DNA of 64,000 nucleotides from an uncultured Croceitalea sp. (GCA_947499565.1 CANMOV010000003.1:62001-126000), one strand, 5' to 3'; positions 1-8,750 are shown, numbered from the stretch's first letter. Notes: generated by a model not told the origin, from the letters alone. Made by a program: numbers and translations.

Positions 1-409
1 CATCATGACTTTCCAGCACTACATTTCCTTGTAAATCTATTAAATTAGTATCTGAATAGACAATTCCATAATCAGCTTTTATAATACTTTTTTTGTTGTC
101 ATCATCATAGAAATCTACTAACAATCCTTCTGGAAATATTTGATGTTTGAAGCTTAGGTTTTCATAATTTTCATATAATGGACCTTTTAAAACAGCTATT
201 ACCCTTGAAGCAGAAGAATCTTGATTATTTAGTTCTTTAATAGTTTCCGTATAGGTTAAGGTAAAGTTTTTGGCAATTCCTTCGGGATAAATATTAGTGG
301 CAGCTTCTTCACCAACCCTTTTATAGTTGTCTTGGCATGCCATAAAAAGGATTGCCACGGTAAAAACCGTGGCAATTGATCCTATTCTATTTTTTATAGT
401 GTTTGGCAC
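1..409 (-). CDS. lptC: LPS export periplasmic protein LptC, 3' part missing
   Basis: The N-terminal part of an LptC-like lipoprotein runs off the left edge. LptC bridges the inner-membrane LptB2FG transporter to periplasmic LptA during lipopolysaccharide export. The reading frame opens at a GTG four bases after the stop of the upstream TPR gene. No ATG precedes the signal sequence, so GTG is taken as the start. A hydrophobic stretch is followed by LFMAC, read as a signal peptidase II site. Past it the text includes IYPEGIAKNFTLTYTET and later GIVYSDTNLIDLQGNVVLES, the pattern of LptC/OstA-type beta-jellyrolls. The order coaX, outer-membrane protein, TPR protein, lptC is a common flavobacterial arrangement, which supports the call. 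The C-terminus lies outside the window. Confidence 0.8.
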   Translation of the reverse strand, partial: MPNTIKNRIGSIATVFTVAILFMACQDNYKRVGEEAATNIYPEGIAKNFTLTYTETIKELNNQDSSASRVIAVLKGPLYENYENLSFKHQIFPEGLLVDFYDDDNKKSIIKADYGIVYSDTNLIDLQGNVVLESHD

Positions 410-412
410 TTC

Positions 413-1789
413 TTATAGGTTAGGCACTTTAACACTACCGCCAACCCAACAACTGAAAGTAACTGTTTTACCTCCCATACCAGAGTTAAATATCATCGTT
501 TTATCTGGCGCTTTAGCTCTATACGAAGCCGCAGCTTGTCTAGCTCTTCCACTAATTGAAGGATCTACCCTCGCTGCTTTATCAGCCATCCCTGCAGCCT
601 TCCAATAAATCGCTCTTTTTTCAAAAGCAGTTGATCCACAAGCATTTGCGCTAGTTGCATACAAACTTGCTATCAATAAATATGCTTTACCATTAGACGG
701 ATTAGTATTAATTGCTTTTTGAGCATAATTTCTCGATTGCGATTTACTTCCCCTTTTCTTCATCATGCCAGCAATTTTGTACAAGATATCAGACTTACGA
801 TTACTATCAGATTCCAACTCAACTGCTTTATTGAAATCAGCAACAGCACCATTAGAGTCACCTGATTTAGATTTTAGAACTCCTGAATAGAAATAAGCAT
901 CTGCAGATGGATCCATTGCCAACTGCTGCTCAAATAACTTTTGGAACATTGGGTCATCTGTACACTCTTTTGCATACATTCTACCCACTGCTCTTTTTAC
1001 CCATTTAATATCACTTTTCTTAGCATCGAAGCTTTTTTGGTATAAAGGAATTAAGTTTTCGCAATCAGCTAAATCTCCCAACTTGCTATCAATACTGCCT
1101 GAAACTTTACCTAAAACTTCAGAATTACGAGAATAGATTCTTAATCTATTACCTTCTTTTTTTGTTAAAGGCGTACCAGCTTCTTCTTTTTGAAGGTACC
1201 CATTTATTTTATCCGTATAACCTTTATTAATGACCTCATTTTGTCCATTTACATCATCATAGACATCAAAAACTTCTTGCAAGTCTTTAGAACCTGCTTT
1301 ATGTAAATCTACTAGGCTAGAAAAATAGATATAAAGGACCTTAGCATTTTTAAAACTTTTTAAATCAGCATCAAAAGACGGCTTAATCATATCATAAAAC
1401 TGCTGATCTGAAGCCATATCATTATCACTCATAAAGACTACTTTATCTTCTAAGACGTCGACTTTAGAATATTTGGCAGGAAAATACTTATTGCTGTCAT
1501 CATATAATGCCAATATATCCTGAATATATCCATCTTTATCAGCACCTGTAGAATTCTTAATTTTATATTTAAGAATTTTTTCTCCTAAAGAGAAGTTTGC
1601 TTTGTTTATATCTGGACAAGCTTCATAGGTCTTTTTCCATGGTTCATAAGCTGCATCGTAATTTTTAACTTTTGCATGCTCTGCATAAATTGAAAGATTA
1701 GTCATGCACTCAGGATTCTGTGCTTGAGCCATACTTAATCCTATCGACATAAGTATCGCTATCATCGTTAAGTAGAGTTTCGTCTTCAT
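413..1789 (-). CDS. periplasmic tetratricopeptide-repeat protein
   Basis: A 458-residue exported protein. The frame is open further upstream, to 1858, but the ATG at 1789 begins a clean signal peptide (MKTKLYLTMIAILMSIGLS, cleavage after AQA) and is chosen as the start. The first two thirds are helical with no named domain. TPR-like helices lie in the last third, for example DPSADAYFYSGVLKSKSGDS and NPSNGKAYLLIASLYATSA. The gene sits between an outer-membrane protein and lptC in the same orientation and is separated from lptC by three bases. A role in envelope assembly is therefore an inference from position only; the partners of the TPR units are unknown. Confidence 0.8.
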   Translation of the reverse strand: MKTKLYLTMIAILMSIGLSMAQAQNPECMTNLSIYAEHAKVKNYDAAYEPWKKTYEACPDINKANFSLGEKILKYKIKNSTGADKDGYIQDILALYDDSNKYFPAKYSKVDVLEDKVVFMSDNDMASDQQFYDMIKPSFDADLKSFKNAKVLYIYFSSLVDLHKAGSKDLQEVFDVYDDVNGQNEVINKGYTDKINGYLQKEEAGTPLTKKEGNRLRIYSRNSEVLGKVSGSIDSKLGDLADCENLIPLYQKSFDAKKSDIKWVKRAVGRMYAKECTDDPMFQKLFEQQLAMDPSADAYFYSGVLKSKSGDSNGAVADFNKAVELESDSNRKSDILYKIAGMMKKRGSKSQSRNYAQKAINTNPSNGKAYLLIASLYATSANACGSTAFEKRAIYWKAAGMADKAARVDPSISGRARQAAASYRAKAPDKTMIFNSGMGGKTVTFSCWVGGSVKVPNL

Positions 1790-1891
1790 TTTTATATTTT
1801 TAAAGTGGTTAATGTACAAATTTTTATAAAATGTTTCTCTTAACTCGTTGTTTATCAAACAATATTTATTGATTTAAGAAAAAATATCCTG

Positions 1892-3142
1892 TTAGTTTAT
1901 CTTTCTTTTAACGAACCATTTATCATTTAATGAAAGTCCTACATTTACTTTGAAGTAACTTTCTTCTATTAAACCGGCATCCGTGGTACCCCTTCTGCCA
2001 AGTTCAAAACCTAGGTTCAAATTAGAGAAATTGTTTCCTAACGGTAGACCAAATCCAAAAGTTATGCCAAAGTTGTTTATCTCTTTGTTATTAACTATCA
2101 TTCCTGTTTGGTCGTAACGCAATCCAGCTCTATACGTTATTCTGCTAAAATAACTAGTAAAAGAGTTATAATCAGGTACAAAATAACCTCCAAAAGCTAC
2201 GGTACTGGCGTCATCATATTGGATGTTTTCAATCCTCAAAAATGCATTTTCAAAAGAACTTAGTTGCTGAAAACTATATTCTGCGCCCAAAAACCATTTT
2301 CTTTCCTCACCAAAACCTAGACCCAATGTGGAGATAGTTGGGATTTTTAATTCCGTATTCCTAAGATTTTGTTCATCTAAATTCACATCAACAATTTCAA
2401 TCTCTTGACCATTAGATAAAGAGAAAGATCCTATTCTTTCTGTATTCTTAGAAACCAAATTCACTTGTGTATTTACACCTGCATGTGCAAAAAATGTATG
2501 TTTTTCTCCCACTTTTTTGGTGTAGTTGGCCGCATAATTGAAATCAAATCCGTTTACCCGAGATTCTCTATTATCAATTGTCCCAAATTGCACATTTTCC
2601 ACACTTTGAAGACGGCTATATTCTAAGGTTCCAAAATTATAATTAATGGTTGCTCCTAAACTTAAGTTTTTTATGGGTTCAAATCCTATAGAAAGATAAA
2701 CCCTGTTTAATCCTCCCTCTCCTGAAAAAACGTTTGTTGTTTCTCCACTTACTGAAGTTAAATTATACCCTACAGAAGAATAAGGCATTAATCCAAATCC
2801 TAAACCTACTTTGTTAGCTATTGGAAAACCTATAGCTAGGTAATCCAAATTGGTAACTGAAGTATTTTGCTGCTCCTCAAAATCCTTTAGGCGTAAAGAA
2901 GTATTTGAAATACCCGCAGTATATGTTGTTAAGGCAAGTTTAGAATATGCAGCAGGGTTACGTAAATTAACATGAATACTGTCTGCATACATTTGTAAAC
3001 CACCCATCATTTGATTCTCTACTGTCCCATTGGACCGAGCATCTCCAATACCAAAATAAGAATAAGGGGAAACAGTTCCGTTCTGTGCATAAATACTAAA
3101 AGAAATTAGGCATACACATGAAATCAAAAAATTCTTAATCAT
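1892..3142 (-). CDS. outer-membrane beta-barrel protein (OmpP1/FadL-like)
   Basis: A 416-residue exported protein with signal peptide (MIKNFLISCVCLISFSIYAQ). The mature part begins with SPYSYFGIGDARSNG, has repeated amphipathic strands such as GLGFGLMPYSSVGYNLTS, and ends in a strand (FKVNVGLSLNDKWFVKRKIN), all typical of Bacteroidota beta-barrel proteins annotated as OmpP1/FadL-like. The NPAAYSKL text shortly after the N-terminus resembles the NPAA segment of that family. The ligand is unknown. It abuts coaX with no gap (stop of coaX directly followed by this start), so the two are probably co-transcribed with the TPR and lptC genes downstream. Confidence 0.7.
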   Translation of the reverse strand: MIKNFLISCVCLISFSIYAQNGTVSPYSYFGIGDARSNGTVENQMMGGLQMYADSIHVNLRNPAAYSKLALTTYTAGISNTSLRLKDFEEQQNTSVTNLDYLAIGFPIANKVGLGFGLMPYSSVGYNLTSVSGETTNVFSGEGGLNRVYLSIGFEPIKNLSLGATINYNFGTLEYSRLQSVENVQFGTIDNRESRVNGFDFNYAANYTKKVGEKHTFFAHAGVNTQVNLVSKNTERIGSFSLSNGQEIEIVDVNLDEQNLRNTELKIPTISTLGLGFGEERKWFLGAEYSFQQLSSFENAFLRIENIQYDDASTVAFGGYFVPDYNSFTSYFSRITYRAGLRYDQTGMIVNNKEINNFGITFGFGLPLGNNFSNLNLGFELGRRGTTDAGLIEESYFKVNVGLSLNDKWFVKRKIN

Positions 3143-3868
3143 CTAGCTTTTATTGTATTCCAGCAGGTAATTTAACCCCTCCAACAGAAATTTAGAATTC
3201 GCAAATATGGAATTTTTTAGCCGTTTAGCAAAAAAATGAGCGTCACCGCCTGTTAAAATAACTGTTAAATCTTTAAAGCGCTCTTTATATTGTTCTATTA
3301 CGCCATCCACTTCTTGTATTGTTCCGTTAATAACGCCACTATGCATACTGCTTTCCGTAGTATTGCCAATAAAATCTATTAGCTCCTCCGGAAGCAACAT
3401 GGGAAGACCATCTGTTTGATTATACAGTGCTTTGTAACGCATTAACAAACCTGGTGAAATAGCCCCACCTAAGTACTCATCATAATCATTAATAATATCA
3501 TAGGTGATGCAAGTTCCCGCATCTATGATTAAAGTGTTTTTATGAGGGTTAGTATAAAAAGCCGCAGTTACCAAAGCCACCCTGTCAACTCCTAAAGTTT
3601 GAGGTGTTGCGTAACTATTCTTAAATGGTGTTCTTGAATTATTAGACAGCACATGAACTTTACAAAATAAAGAAAGTACATCCGCCTCCTTATCCAATTT
3701 TTTAACGGAAGAAATAATCGCATTGTCAATTTTAGGAAAAGCTTCAAAGACTTCTTTTACTTTTGAAAGAAAGATTCCAGATTCTATTTTTTCATCAATA
3801 ATTAGTTTTTGATTTTCAAAAACTGCGAATTTTATACGCGTATTTCCTATGTCTACGACAAGATTCAT
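3143..3868 (-). CDS. coaX: type III pantothenate kinase
   Basis: CoaX phosphorylates pantothenate, the first step of coenzyme A synthesis, and belongs to the ASKHA fold. The 241 residues are the usual length. Visible motifs are DIGNT at residues 6-10 (phosphate loop 1), LGVDRVA around 92-98 (the family GVDR signature) and IDAGTCITYD around 115-124 (phosphate loop 2 with the catalytic Asp). A GGDA segment near the C-terminus completes the nucleotide site. The ATG start leaves about 100 bases before the divergent tRNA-Phe gene. First gene of a minus-strand run leading into an outer-membrane protein, a TPR protein and lptC. Confidence 0.95.
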   Translation of the reverse strand: MNLVVDIGNTRIKFAVFENQKLIIDEKIESGIFLSKVKEVFEAFPKIDNAIISSVKKLDKEADVLSLFCKVHVLSNNSRTPFKNSYATPQTLGVDRVALVTAAFYTNPHKNTLIIDAGTCITYDIINDYDEYLGGAISPGLLMRYKALYNQTDGLPMLLPEELIDFIGNTTESSMHSGVINGTIQEVDGVIEQYKERFKDLTVILTGGDAHFFAKRLKNSIFANSKFLLEGLNYLLEYNKS

Positions 3869-3920
3869 ATTACAAAGATGCCTATTTGAAAAAAAAGGTA
3901 CGTCTTTTTTATAGTTTTTG

Positions 3921-3951
3921 TTTGGATATCATAAATTTGAAATTATATTTG
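3921..3951 (+). promoter_or_regulatory. Bacteroidota-type promoter for tRNA-Phe
   Basis: TTTG at 3921-3924, a 19-base spacer, then TATATTTG at 3944-3951. This matches the primary sigma consensus of Bacteroidota (-33 TTTG or TTG, spacing about 19-21, -7 TAnnTTTG) at every defined position. The predicted transcription start, about seven bases downstream, falls 15-20 bases before the tRNA. Confidence 0.7.
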
Positions 3952-3974
3952 CAGCCCCTAATTAAGGGCATAAA

Positions 3975-4047
<73 letters not shown>

Positions 4048-4048
4048 C

Positions 4049-4077
4049 AAAAAACCCCGAAAATTTCGGGGTTTTTT
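4049..4077 (+). terminator. intrinsic terminator after tRNA-Phe
   Basis: A-tract, CCCCGAAA (4055-4062), a minimal loop, TTTCGGGG (4064-4071) and six T residues (4072-4077). The A-tract opposite the T-tract makes the element able to act in both directions. It begins two bases after the tRNA. Confidence 0.9.
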
Positions 4078-4213
4078 GCATAATAGAACTTGGTTTTGAT
4101 AGCGTTAAAAACTCTTAAAGTTTTTATAAATATTAAATACTGATGATTCTATCAACACAAAATATGGTAACCTTACTTTTTTTTTATAGATTACCACATA
4201 ATTTTACACAAAA

Positions 4214-4441
4214 ATGACCAAAGAATTACTTGAGAAGGCAGATGAGTTTATAGGCAGAACATTAAGTCACATGTCTACCAGTGACCGTGTTGCTGCATCT
4301 AGAGAAGCTAAAGCACTTATACTTTCTATAAACGAAATATATAAAGAGACTAAAGACTCTAACCTAATGGATGTTATGAAACGTATCACAGAGAAAAAGA
4401 AAAAAATTGAAAAACGATTAAAAGGTAATCCTCTTTCTTAA
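4214..4441 (+). CDS. small conserved-type helical protein, unknown function
   Basis: A 75-residue protein with no signal peptide or membrane segment. It is almost wholly helical and charged; the C-terminal third (MKRITEKKKKIEKRLKGNP) is strongly basic. No family was recognised from motifs. Codon use is ordinary and the ORF lies alone between the tRNA-Phe terminator and a convergent DoxX-like gene, so it needs its own promoter; a TA-rich stretch at 4185-4213 precedes the ATG but no clean TAnnTTTG was found. A cytoplasmic structural or nucleic-acid-associated role would be a guess. Confidence 0.7.
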   Translation: MTKELLEKADEFIGRTLSHMSTSDRVAASREAKALILSINEIYKETKDSNLMDVMKRITEKKKKIEKRLKGNPLS

Positions 4442-4451
4442 TTTCCAGTAT

Positions 4452-4895
4452 TTATTCCTTGTTTTTATAAAATCTTCCGCCCACCATTAATGCGGCAGAA
4501 ATTATCATTACATTTTTTATAATGTATTGCCCTTCTAGTGTAGGCAACAAATAATTTCCATTTTGAAATGTTATTTCTGGAAGAAATAGTAAAGGCATAA
4601 AAGTCCCTACCATTTGAAGAAATAGGAGCCCTATTGCGACTCTAGTAGTTTTCTCAAATAAAAAAGTAATCCCTATTACTACTTCCCACCAGCCAATTAT
4701 CGTTAACCACCTGTCTGGGTTTCCAAAAGGAAGCCAAGCAACGGTAGCTTTTAGTAATTGTTCTGCAGAAGAAAGCCCTAAGGGTTTTAGTATACCAAAC
4801 CAGAAGAATATAATTGCAAAAGATATACGTACAGCTGGTACACCCAATTGCCGCATGTATTTAGAAATAGTATAATCTAATCTTTTTAAATCCAT
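4452..4895 (-). CDS. DoxX-like four-helix membrane protein
   Basis: 147 residues with four predicted membrane helices: about 20-38 (VRISFAIIFFWFGILKPLG), 62-82, 86-106 and 124-141. The first helix followed by an FGNPDRW loop, the IGWWEVVIGITFLF segment and the GTFMPLLFLP helix resemble the DoxX / DUF417 (YkgB) families. These proteins are associated with redox or oxidative-stress functions in the inner membrane but are biochemically poorly defined. Convergent with the small helical protein, 10 bases apart. Family assignment is from general pattern, not from a catalytic motif. Confidence 0.7.
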   Translation of the reverse strand: MDLKRLDYTISKYMRQLGVPAVRISFAIIFFWFGILKPLGLSSAEQLLKATVAWLPFGNPDRWLTIIGWWEVVIGITFLFEKTTRVAIGLLFLQMVGTFMPLLFLPEITFQNGNYLLPTLEGQYIIKNVMIISAALMVGGRFYKNKE

Positions 4896-5055
4896 GTATT
4901 ACGTTTATTATAATCTAAAGTAAAACCATTTACAGCACATTTACTACCAGTTATAAAATACTAACTACAGCCTATATACTTATCCTTTTTTTAGGAGCAT
5001 TTTTCCATAATTTAGCTTCACCATCAACCTAGAGTAAACACAAAACTTCAACCAA

Positions 5056-5157
5056 ATGAACACTGTAGAAGAAAAATTGGGTTATGCTTTTTGGTATTTA
5101 GTATTAGCTAGTTCTCTAGTTTTACTTGCCAATAGTTTGTACCTATATATCGGTTAG
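5056..5157 (+). CDS. candidate 33-residue single-pass membrane peptide
   Basis: ATG at 5056 opens 33 codons ending with TAG at 5155-5157. The peptide has a short acidic N-terminus (MNTVEEKLGYAF) and one hydrophobic helix (WYLVLASSLVLLANSLYLYI) ending in Gly. This layout is that of small membrane regulators or accessory subunits. It occupies the otherwise empty stretch between the DoxX-like and GH32 genes and ends two bases before the GH32 stop on the other strand. Evidence for real expression is only the codon pattern and the hydrophobic design, so it could be chance. Confidence 0.45.
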   Translation: MNTVEEKLGYAFWYLVLASSLVLLANSLYLYIG

Positions 5158-5159
5158 TA

Positions 5160-6719
5160 TCATTCCCAAATGGATGAAACTTTAGCCACACTAAAGTCTT
5201 TTAAGCTAAGTATTGCTGAGTTATTAGTATTATTTATAAACATTTCTGTATAGTTTTTATTCGGAAAAAGCTGCTCGGTCATAACGTATTGCCCTTCGTT
5301 TATAAATAACTCCATTGAGGATTGGTCCATTAGAATTCGAACTTCAAATATCGAATTAGGCAATTCATCTATTGACATATAATGAAGTTTATTACCAAAT
5401 TCTGGCTGAAAGTCTTTTTTACCGGAGCTTGTCCTATCAATAATTACCAATTTAGAAATAGGGTCAAACTTTATAGAAACAAACCCTCCTTCTTTATTTG
5501 CCAACTTAAGGTTAAAGTCTTTAGAGTCCGTTTTAAAAGCTATTTCTGCTTGGTTAAGATTATTAAAATTCAGTATTTTTTCCTGATTAGGTTCAATATT
5601 TATTGATTCTGAAATTGATTTTTCAATTAATGTGTTAAGGGTTTCCAATGGGTAATTATGCAATAAATAAGAGTCTTCATACTTTTTTAGCCTTAATTTT
5701 CTAGGAACAGTCATAGCACTTCGCCATGTTGTAGTAGGTGTGGATAAAGCATATTGCCAATTACTCATCCACCCTATAAAAATTCGATCTTCACTAGGAA
5801 CATTATTGTAGGTAACTCCCGCATAGTTATCTGTTCCCCAATCGAGCCATTTAAATTCGGTTTGATTGGTAGTAAAAGTTTTTCCATCAAAATCTCCTAC
5901 AAAATATTGAGTACCACTTCCTCCATTAGGACCGCCAGAACCAATACTAATTATAAGTACCCATTTTTCCTCTTCTGTTCCTTCTACTTTTAACTTAAAT
6001 AAATCTGGGCACTCCCAAACGCCTCCATGCGCCCCTACATTTCTTCCAAACTCACTAATATACTCCCATGCTTTTAAATCTTTAGACCTGTAAAATTTTG
6101 CATGATTCCCGGCTACCAAGGCCATAATCCAACTTTCTGTCTCATTATGCCAAAAAACTTTTGGGTCTCTAAAATCTTTTAAAGCAGTATTATCAATAAC
6201 TGGATTGCCTGCATATTTTGTCCATGTATTTCCATTGTCCAAACTATAAGCTATGCCCTGTGTTTGAGTATTTACACCGCCTTTTTTCTCAATATCTAAT
6301 CTAAAATAAGTGTAAATTGCCACTAATGGGACTTTTCCGTCAATCCCAAAACCAGATGTATTTTTATTATCAACAACCGCACTTCCGGAAAAAATAAATC
6401 CCTTTTTATCTGGGAATAGTGCAATTGGCTTATGTTCCCATTTTACCAAGTCTCTGCTAGTAGCATGTCCCCAATGCATTGGCCCCCATACTGTGGCACC
6501 TGGATAGTATTGATAAAAAAGGTGGTACACACCATCATTATAAACCAAACCATTAGGGTCGTTCATCCATTTTTCTTGTGGGGAAAAATGAAATTGTGGT
6601 CTATATTGTTCTACATAACTAGCTTCAATTTGATTTAGAATATCTTCTTTATTTTCTTTCCCCTTCCTACAACTTAAAAAAAGTAGAACTGACAAAATTA
6701 TATAAGCTAGTTTCTTCAT
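5160..6719 (-). CDS. GH32 fructan hydrolase (levanase/inulinase type) lipoprotein
   Basis: Hydrolyses beta-fructosyl links of fructans or sucrose. The ATG at 6719 is chosen over the upstream in-frame start because it opens a lipoprotein signal (MKKLAYIILSVLLFLSC, lipidated Cys17), giving 519 residues. Family GH32 motifs are complete: WMNDPNG at 51-57 with nucleophile Asp54, FRDPKV near residue 182 (transition-state stabiliser) and WECPDLF near 235 (acid/base Glu). A beta-sandwich C-terminal domain follows. The lipid anchor suggests cell-surface or periplasmic display. No SusC/SusD, fructokinase or sugar permease lies beside it, so it is an orphan enzyme here; the exact linkage preference cannot be read. 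Confidence 0.93.
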   Translation of the reverse strand: MKKLAYIILSVLLFLSCRKGKENKEDILNQIEASYVEQYRPQFHFSPQEKWMNDPNGLVYNDGVYHLFYQYYPGATVWGPMHWGHATSRDLVKWEHKPIALFPDKKGFIFSGSAVVDNKNTSGFGIDGKVPLVAIYTYFRLDIEKKGGVNTQTQGIAYSLDNGNTWTKYAGNPVIDNTALKDFRDPKVFWHNETESWIMALVAGNHAKFYRSKDLKAWEYISEFGRNVGAHGGVWECPDLFKLKVEGTEEEKWVLIISIGSGGPNGGSGTQYFVGDFDGKTFTTNQTEFKWLDWGTDNYAGVTYNNVPSEDRIFIGWMSNWQYALSTPTTTWRSAMTVPRKLRLKKYEDSYLLHNYPLETLNTLIEKSISESINIEPNQEKILNFNNLNQAEIAFKTDSKDFNLKLANKEGGFVSIKFDPISKLVIIDRTSSGKKDFQPEFGNKLHYMSIDELPNSIFEVRILMDQSSMELFINEGQYVMTEQLFPNKNYTEMFINNTNNSAILSLKDFSVAKVSSIWE

Positions 6720-6781
6720 TTGTTTCGAACGATTTAATTCAAACAAGATAAACATAAAAACATTCAAACCTTTTAAATCTA

Positions 6782-6789
6782 TATCTTTG
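6782..6789 (+). promoter_or_regulatory. -7 promoter element for the rhodanese/TIGR04282 operon
   Basis: TATCTTTG matches TAnnTTTG exactly and lies 17 bases before the ATG at 6807, giving a very short leader. No good TTG is present 19-21 bases further upstream, so only half of the promoter is visible. Confidence 0.4.
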
Positions 6790-6806
6790 AAGCTTAATTT
6801 TAGTAC

Positions 6807-7334
6807 ATGCGATTAGTAATTACATTACTTCTAATTTGTTTGTTTTGGAATGGTGTTTTTTCCCAAAAATCTATTGATAGTACACTTGAAAAATTTAACC
6901 AAAATACGGTGTCTTACGTTTATCCGAACGAATTAAAATCTTCTAAAAACTTAATTCTATTAGACACAAGAAAGAAAGAAGAATATGAGGTTAGTAAGAT
7001 TGAAGATGCAATTTGGGTGGGGTATAAGAAATTTAAAATAGATGCGCTAATCGAGAAATTTCCTAACAAAAACACTCCAATTGTAGTTTACTGCTCTATT
7101 GGTGTACGCTCGGAAGATATTGGAGAAAAACTATTAAAAGCAGGTTATTCAAATGTAAGAAACCTTTATGGTGGAATCTTTCAATGGAAGAATAATGGAA
7201 ATCCTGTTTTTGATAACCAAAATAATAAAACAGAAAAAGTACACGCTTTTAGTAAGCATTGGGGAAAGTTATTGACCAATGCAGAAAAAATCTACACAAC
7301 CAAATCAAAACCAGTTGAAGAAAACATCAAATAA
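6807..7334 (+). CDS. exported rhodanese-domain protein
   Basis: 175 residues with a signal peptide (MRLVITLLLICLFWNGVFS). One rhodanese domain follows: LLDTRKKEEYEVSKIEDA around 51-68 and the active loop CSIGVRS at 96-102, Cys96 being the sulfur-accepting residue. Rhodaneses move sulfane sulfur or, in related enzymes, act on arsenate or phosphate; here the role is probably periplasmic sulfur transfer. It is first in a tight operon with a TIGR04282 transferase, a nucleoside phosphorylase, DUF547 and TIGR04283. Its 3' end overlaps the next gene by 56 bases in another frame. Confidence 0.85.
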   Translation: MRLVITLLLICLFWNGVFSQKSIDSTLEKFNQNTVSYVYPNELKSSKNLILLDTRKKEEYEVSKIEDAIWVGYKKFKIDALIEKFPNKNTPIVVYCSIGVRSEDIGEKLLKAGYSNVRNLYGGIFQWKNNGNPVFDNQNNKTEKVHAFSKHWGKLLTNAEKIYTTKSKPVEENIK

Positions 7335-7938
7335 CCTACTCTTAATTTTTACAAGAAACCCGGAGTTAGGAAAATGCAAAACTAGACTAGCAGCTACAGT
7401 TGGTGATAAAGCCGCACTTGATATTTATAAGTTCTTATTAAGGCATACCGTATCCATTACAGAAAATCTTGATTTTGACAAACGAGTATATTACTCCGAA
7501 GAAGTATGGGAAGATGATGTATGGAACTCTAAAATCTTTGAAAAAAGATTACAAAAGGGAATAGACTTAGGAGAACGCATGCAAGATGCTTTTAAAGATG
7601 GATTTATAGCTGGCTATAAAAACATTTGTATTATTGGATCCGATATGTTCGACCTTACTCAAAATGATCTTGAAAATGCTTTTAAACAATTAGACAATCA
7701 TAACTTTGTAGTTGGTCCTGCAGAAGATGGTGGTTATTATTTGTTAGGAATGAATGCATTAAACGAAAAATTATTTCGAGATAAAGCTTGGGGAACGGGA
7801 AATGTTTTAAAACATACTTTAGTAGACTTAAAGGAAGAGAATTATAGCTCCTTAGCTCTTAGAAATGATGTAGATTTATATGAGGACATTTCAGCGATAG
7901 ATGCCTTTCAACCATTTTTAAAACACTTAAAAAAATGA
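7279..7938 (+). CDS. TIGR04282 family nucleotidyl/glycosyl transferase (rSAM/selenodomain-associated transferase 1)
   Basis: 219 residues of the GT-A-like DUF2064 family. Visible signatures are LLLIFTRNPELGKCKTRLA near the N-terminus (nucleotide-binding loop resembling MobA/CofC), GSDMFDLTQNDLENAF (metal-binding region), and GPAEDGGYYLLGMN. Members are associated with arsenosugar biosynthesis gene sets. Only the ATG at 7279 can supply the N-terminus, so the gene overlaps the rhodanese end by 56 bases; this is a real overlap of two known families rather than a frameshift. The stop overlaps the start of the phosphorylase gene by four bases, indicating translational coupling. The true sugar acceptor is unknown. 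Confidence 0.88.
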   Translation: MQKKSTQPNQNQLKKTSNNLLLIFTRNPELGKCKTRLAATVGDKAALDIYKFLLRHTVSITENLDFDKRVYYSEEVWEDDVWNSKIFEKRLQKGIDLGERMQDAFKDGFIAGYKNICIIGSDMFDLTQNDLENAFKQLDNHNFVVGPAEDGGYYLLGMNALNEKLFRDKAWGTGNVLKHTLVDLKEENYSSLALRNDVDLYEDISAIDAFQPFLKHLKK

Positions 7939-8750
7939 CTCAAAAACAACTAGATGAATCCGTAGCACATTTAAAAACAAAAGGGTTTGATGCACCAGAA
8001 ATTGGTATTGTTCTAGGCACCGGACTAGGTCAACTTGTTGATGAGATACAAGACCCTTTAGTTGCGCATTATAACCATATACCATATTTCCCCTTAGCTA
8101 CGGTTGAATTTCATACTGGAAAATTGATTTATGGAACTATAGGTGACAAGAAAGTTGTTGTCATGCAAGGTCGTTTTCATTTGTATGAAGGCTATGATTT
8201 CTCTGATGTTACTTACCCAATAAGAGTTATGCATCAATTAGGGATTAAAAAATTGTTTGTTTCCAATGCTGCTGGCGCCATTAATTTAGACTATAAAAAG
8301 GGCGATATAATGTTAATTGAAGATCATATAAACCTACAAGGCGGTTCTCCTTTAGCATTTAAAAATGTAGCTGATTTTGGTGACCGTTTTGTTGATATGA
8401 TGGAACCTTATGATTTGGAAATGCGTAAAAAGATTGAGGAAATTGCCCAAAGAGAAGCTATCTCATTACAAAAAGGAGTTTATGCCTCTGTTTTTGGTCC
8501 ACAACTTGAAACAAAAGCTGAGTACCGAATGTTAAAAATTATTGGGGCAGATGCTGTAGGTATGAGTACCGTTCCAGAAATTATTGTCGCCAACCACTTA
8601 CGTTTACCAGCGGTTGCAGTTTCAGTTTTAACGGATGAATGTGATCCCAATAATTTACAACCTGTTAATATTCAAGAAATTATCGAAATTGCTGGCAAAA
8701 CTGAACCAAAAATGATTCAGCTCTTTAAGGGATTGTTAAAAGAAATTTAA
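7935..8750 (+). CDS. purine-nucleoside phosphorylase
   Basis: Cleaves purine nucleosides with phosphate to base plus ribose 1-phosphate. The 271 residues match the trimeric PNP family: GIVLGTGLGQLVDEI (phosphate loop), MQGRFHLYEGYDFSDVTYP, SNAAGAINLDYKKGD, VFGPQLETKAEYRML, and the GADAVGMSTVPE base-binding region. In arsenosugar pathways a nucleoside phosphorylase removes adenine from a 5'-deoxyadenosyl-arsenical, so its position between the TIGR04282 and DUF547 genes may be functional rather than simple salvage; that is inference. The four-base overlap with the preceding gene supports co-translation. Confidence 0.95.
   Translation: MTQKQLDESVAHLKTKGFDAPEIGIVLGTGLGQLVDEIQDPLVAHYNHIPYFPLATVEFHTGKLIYGTIGDKKVVVMQGRFHLYEGYDFSDVTYPIRVMHQLGIKKLFVSNAAGAINLDYKKGDIMLIEDHINLQGGSPLAFKNVADFGDRFVDMMEPYDLEMRKKIEEIAQREAISLQKGVYASVFGPQLETKAEYRMLKIIGADAVGMSTVPEIIVANHLRLPAVAVSVLTDECDPNNLQPVNIQEIIEIAGKTEPKMIQLFKGLLKEI

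Noticed and set aside
327-608. 93-codon plus-strand ORF over the lptC/TPR junction
   Set aside because: It overlaps both well-supported minus-strand genes, has no family motif, and its sequence is the complement of their coding strand.
6807-7938. Possible frameshifted fusion of rhodanese and TIGR04282
   Set aside because: Both are complete, separately recognised families with their own start and stop; the overlap is in line with tight operon packing.
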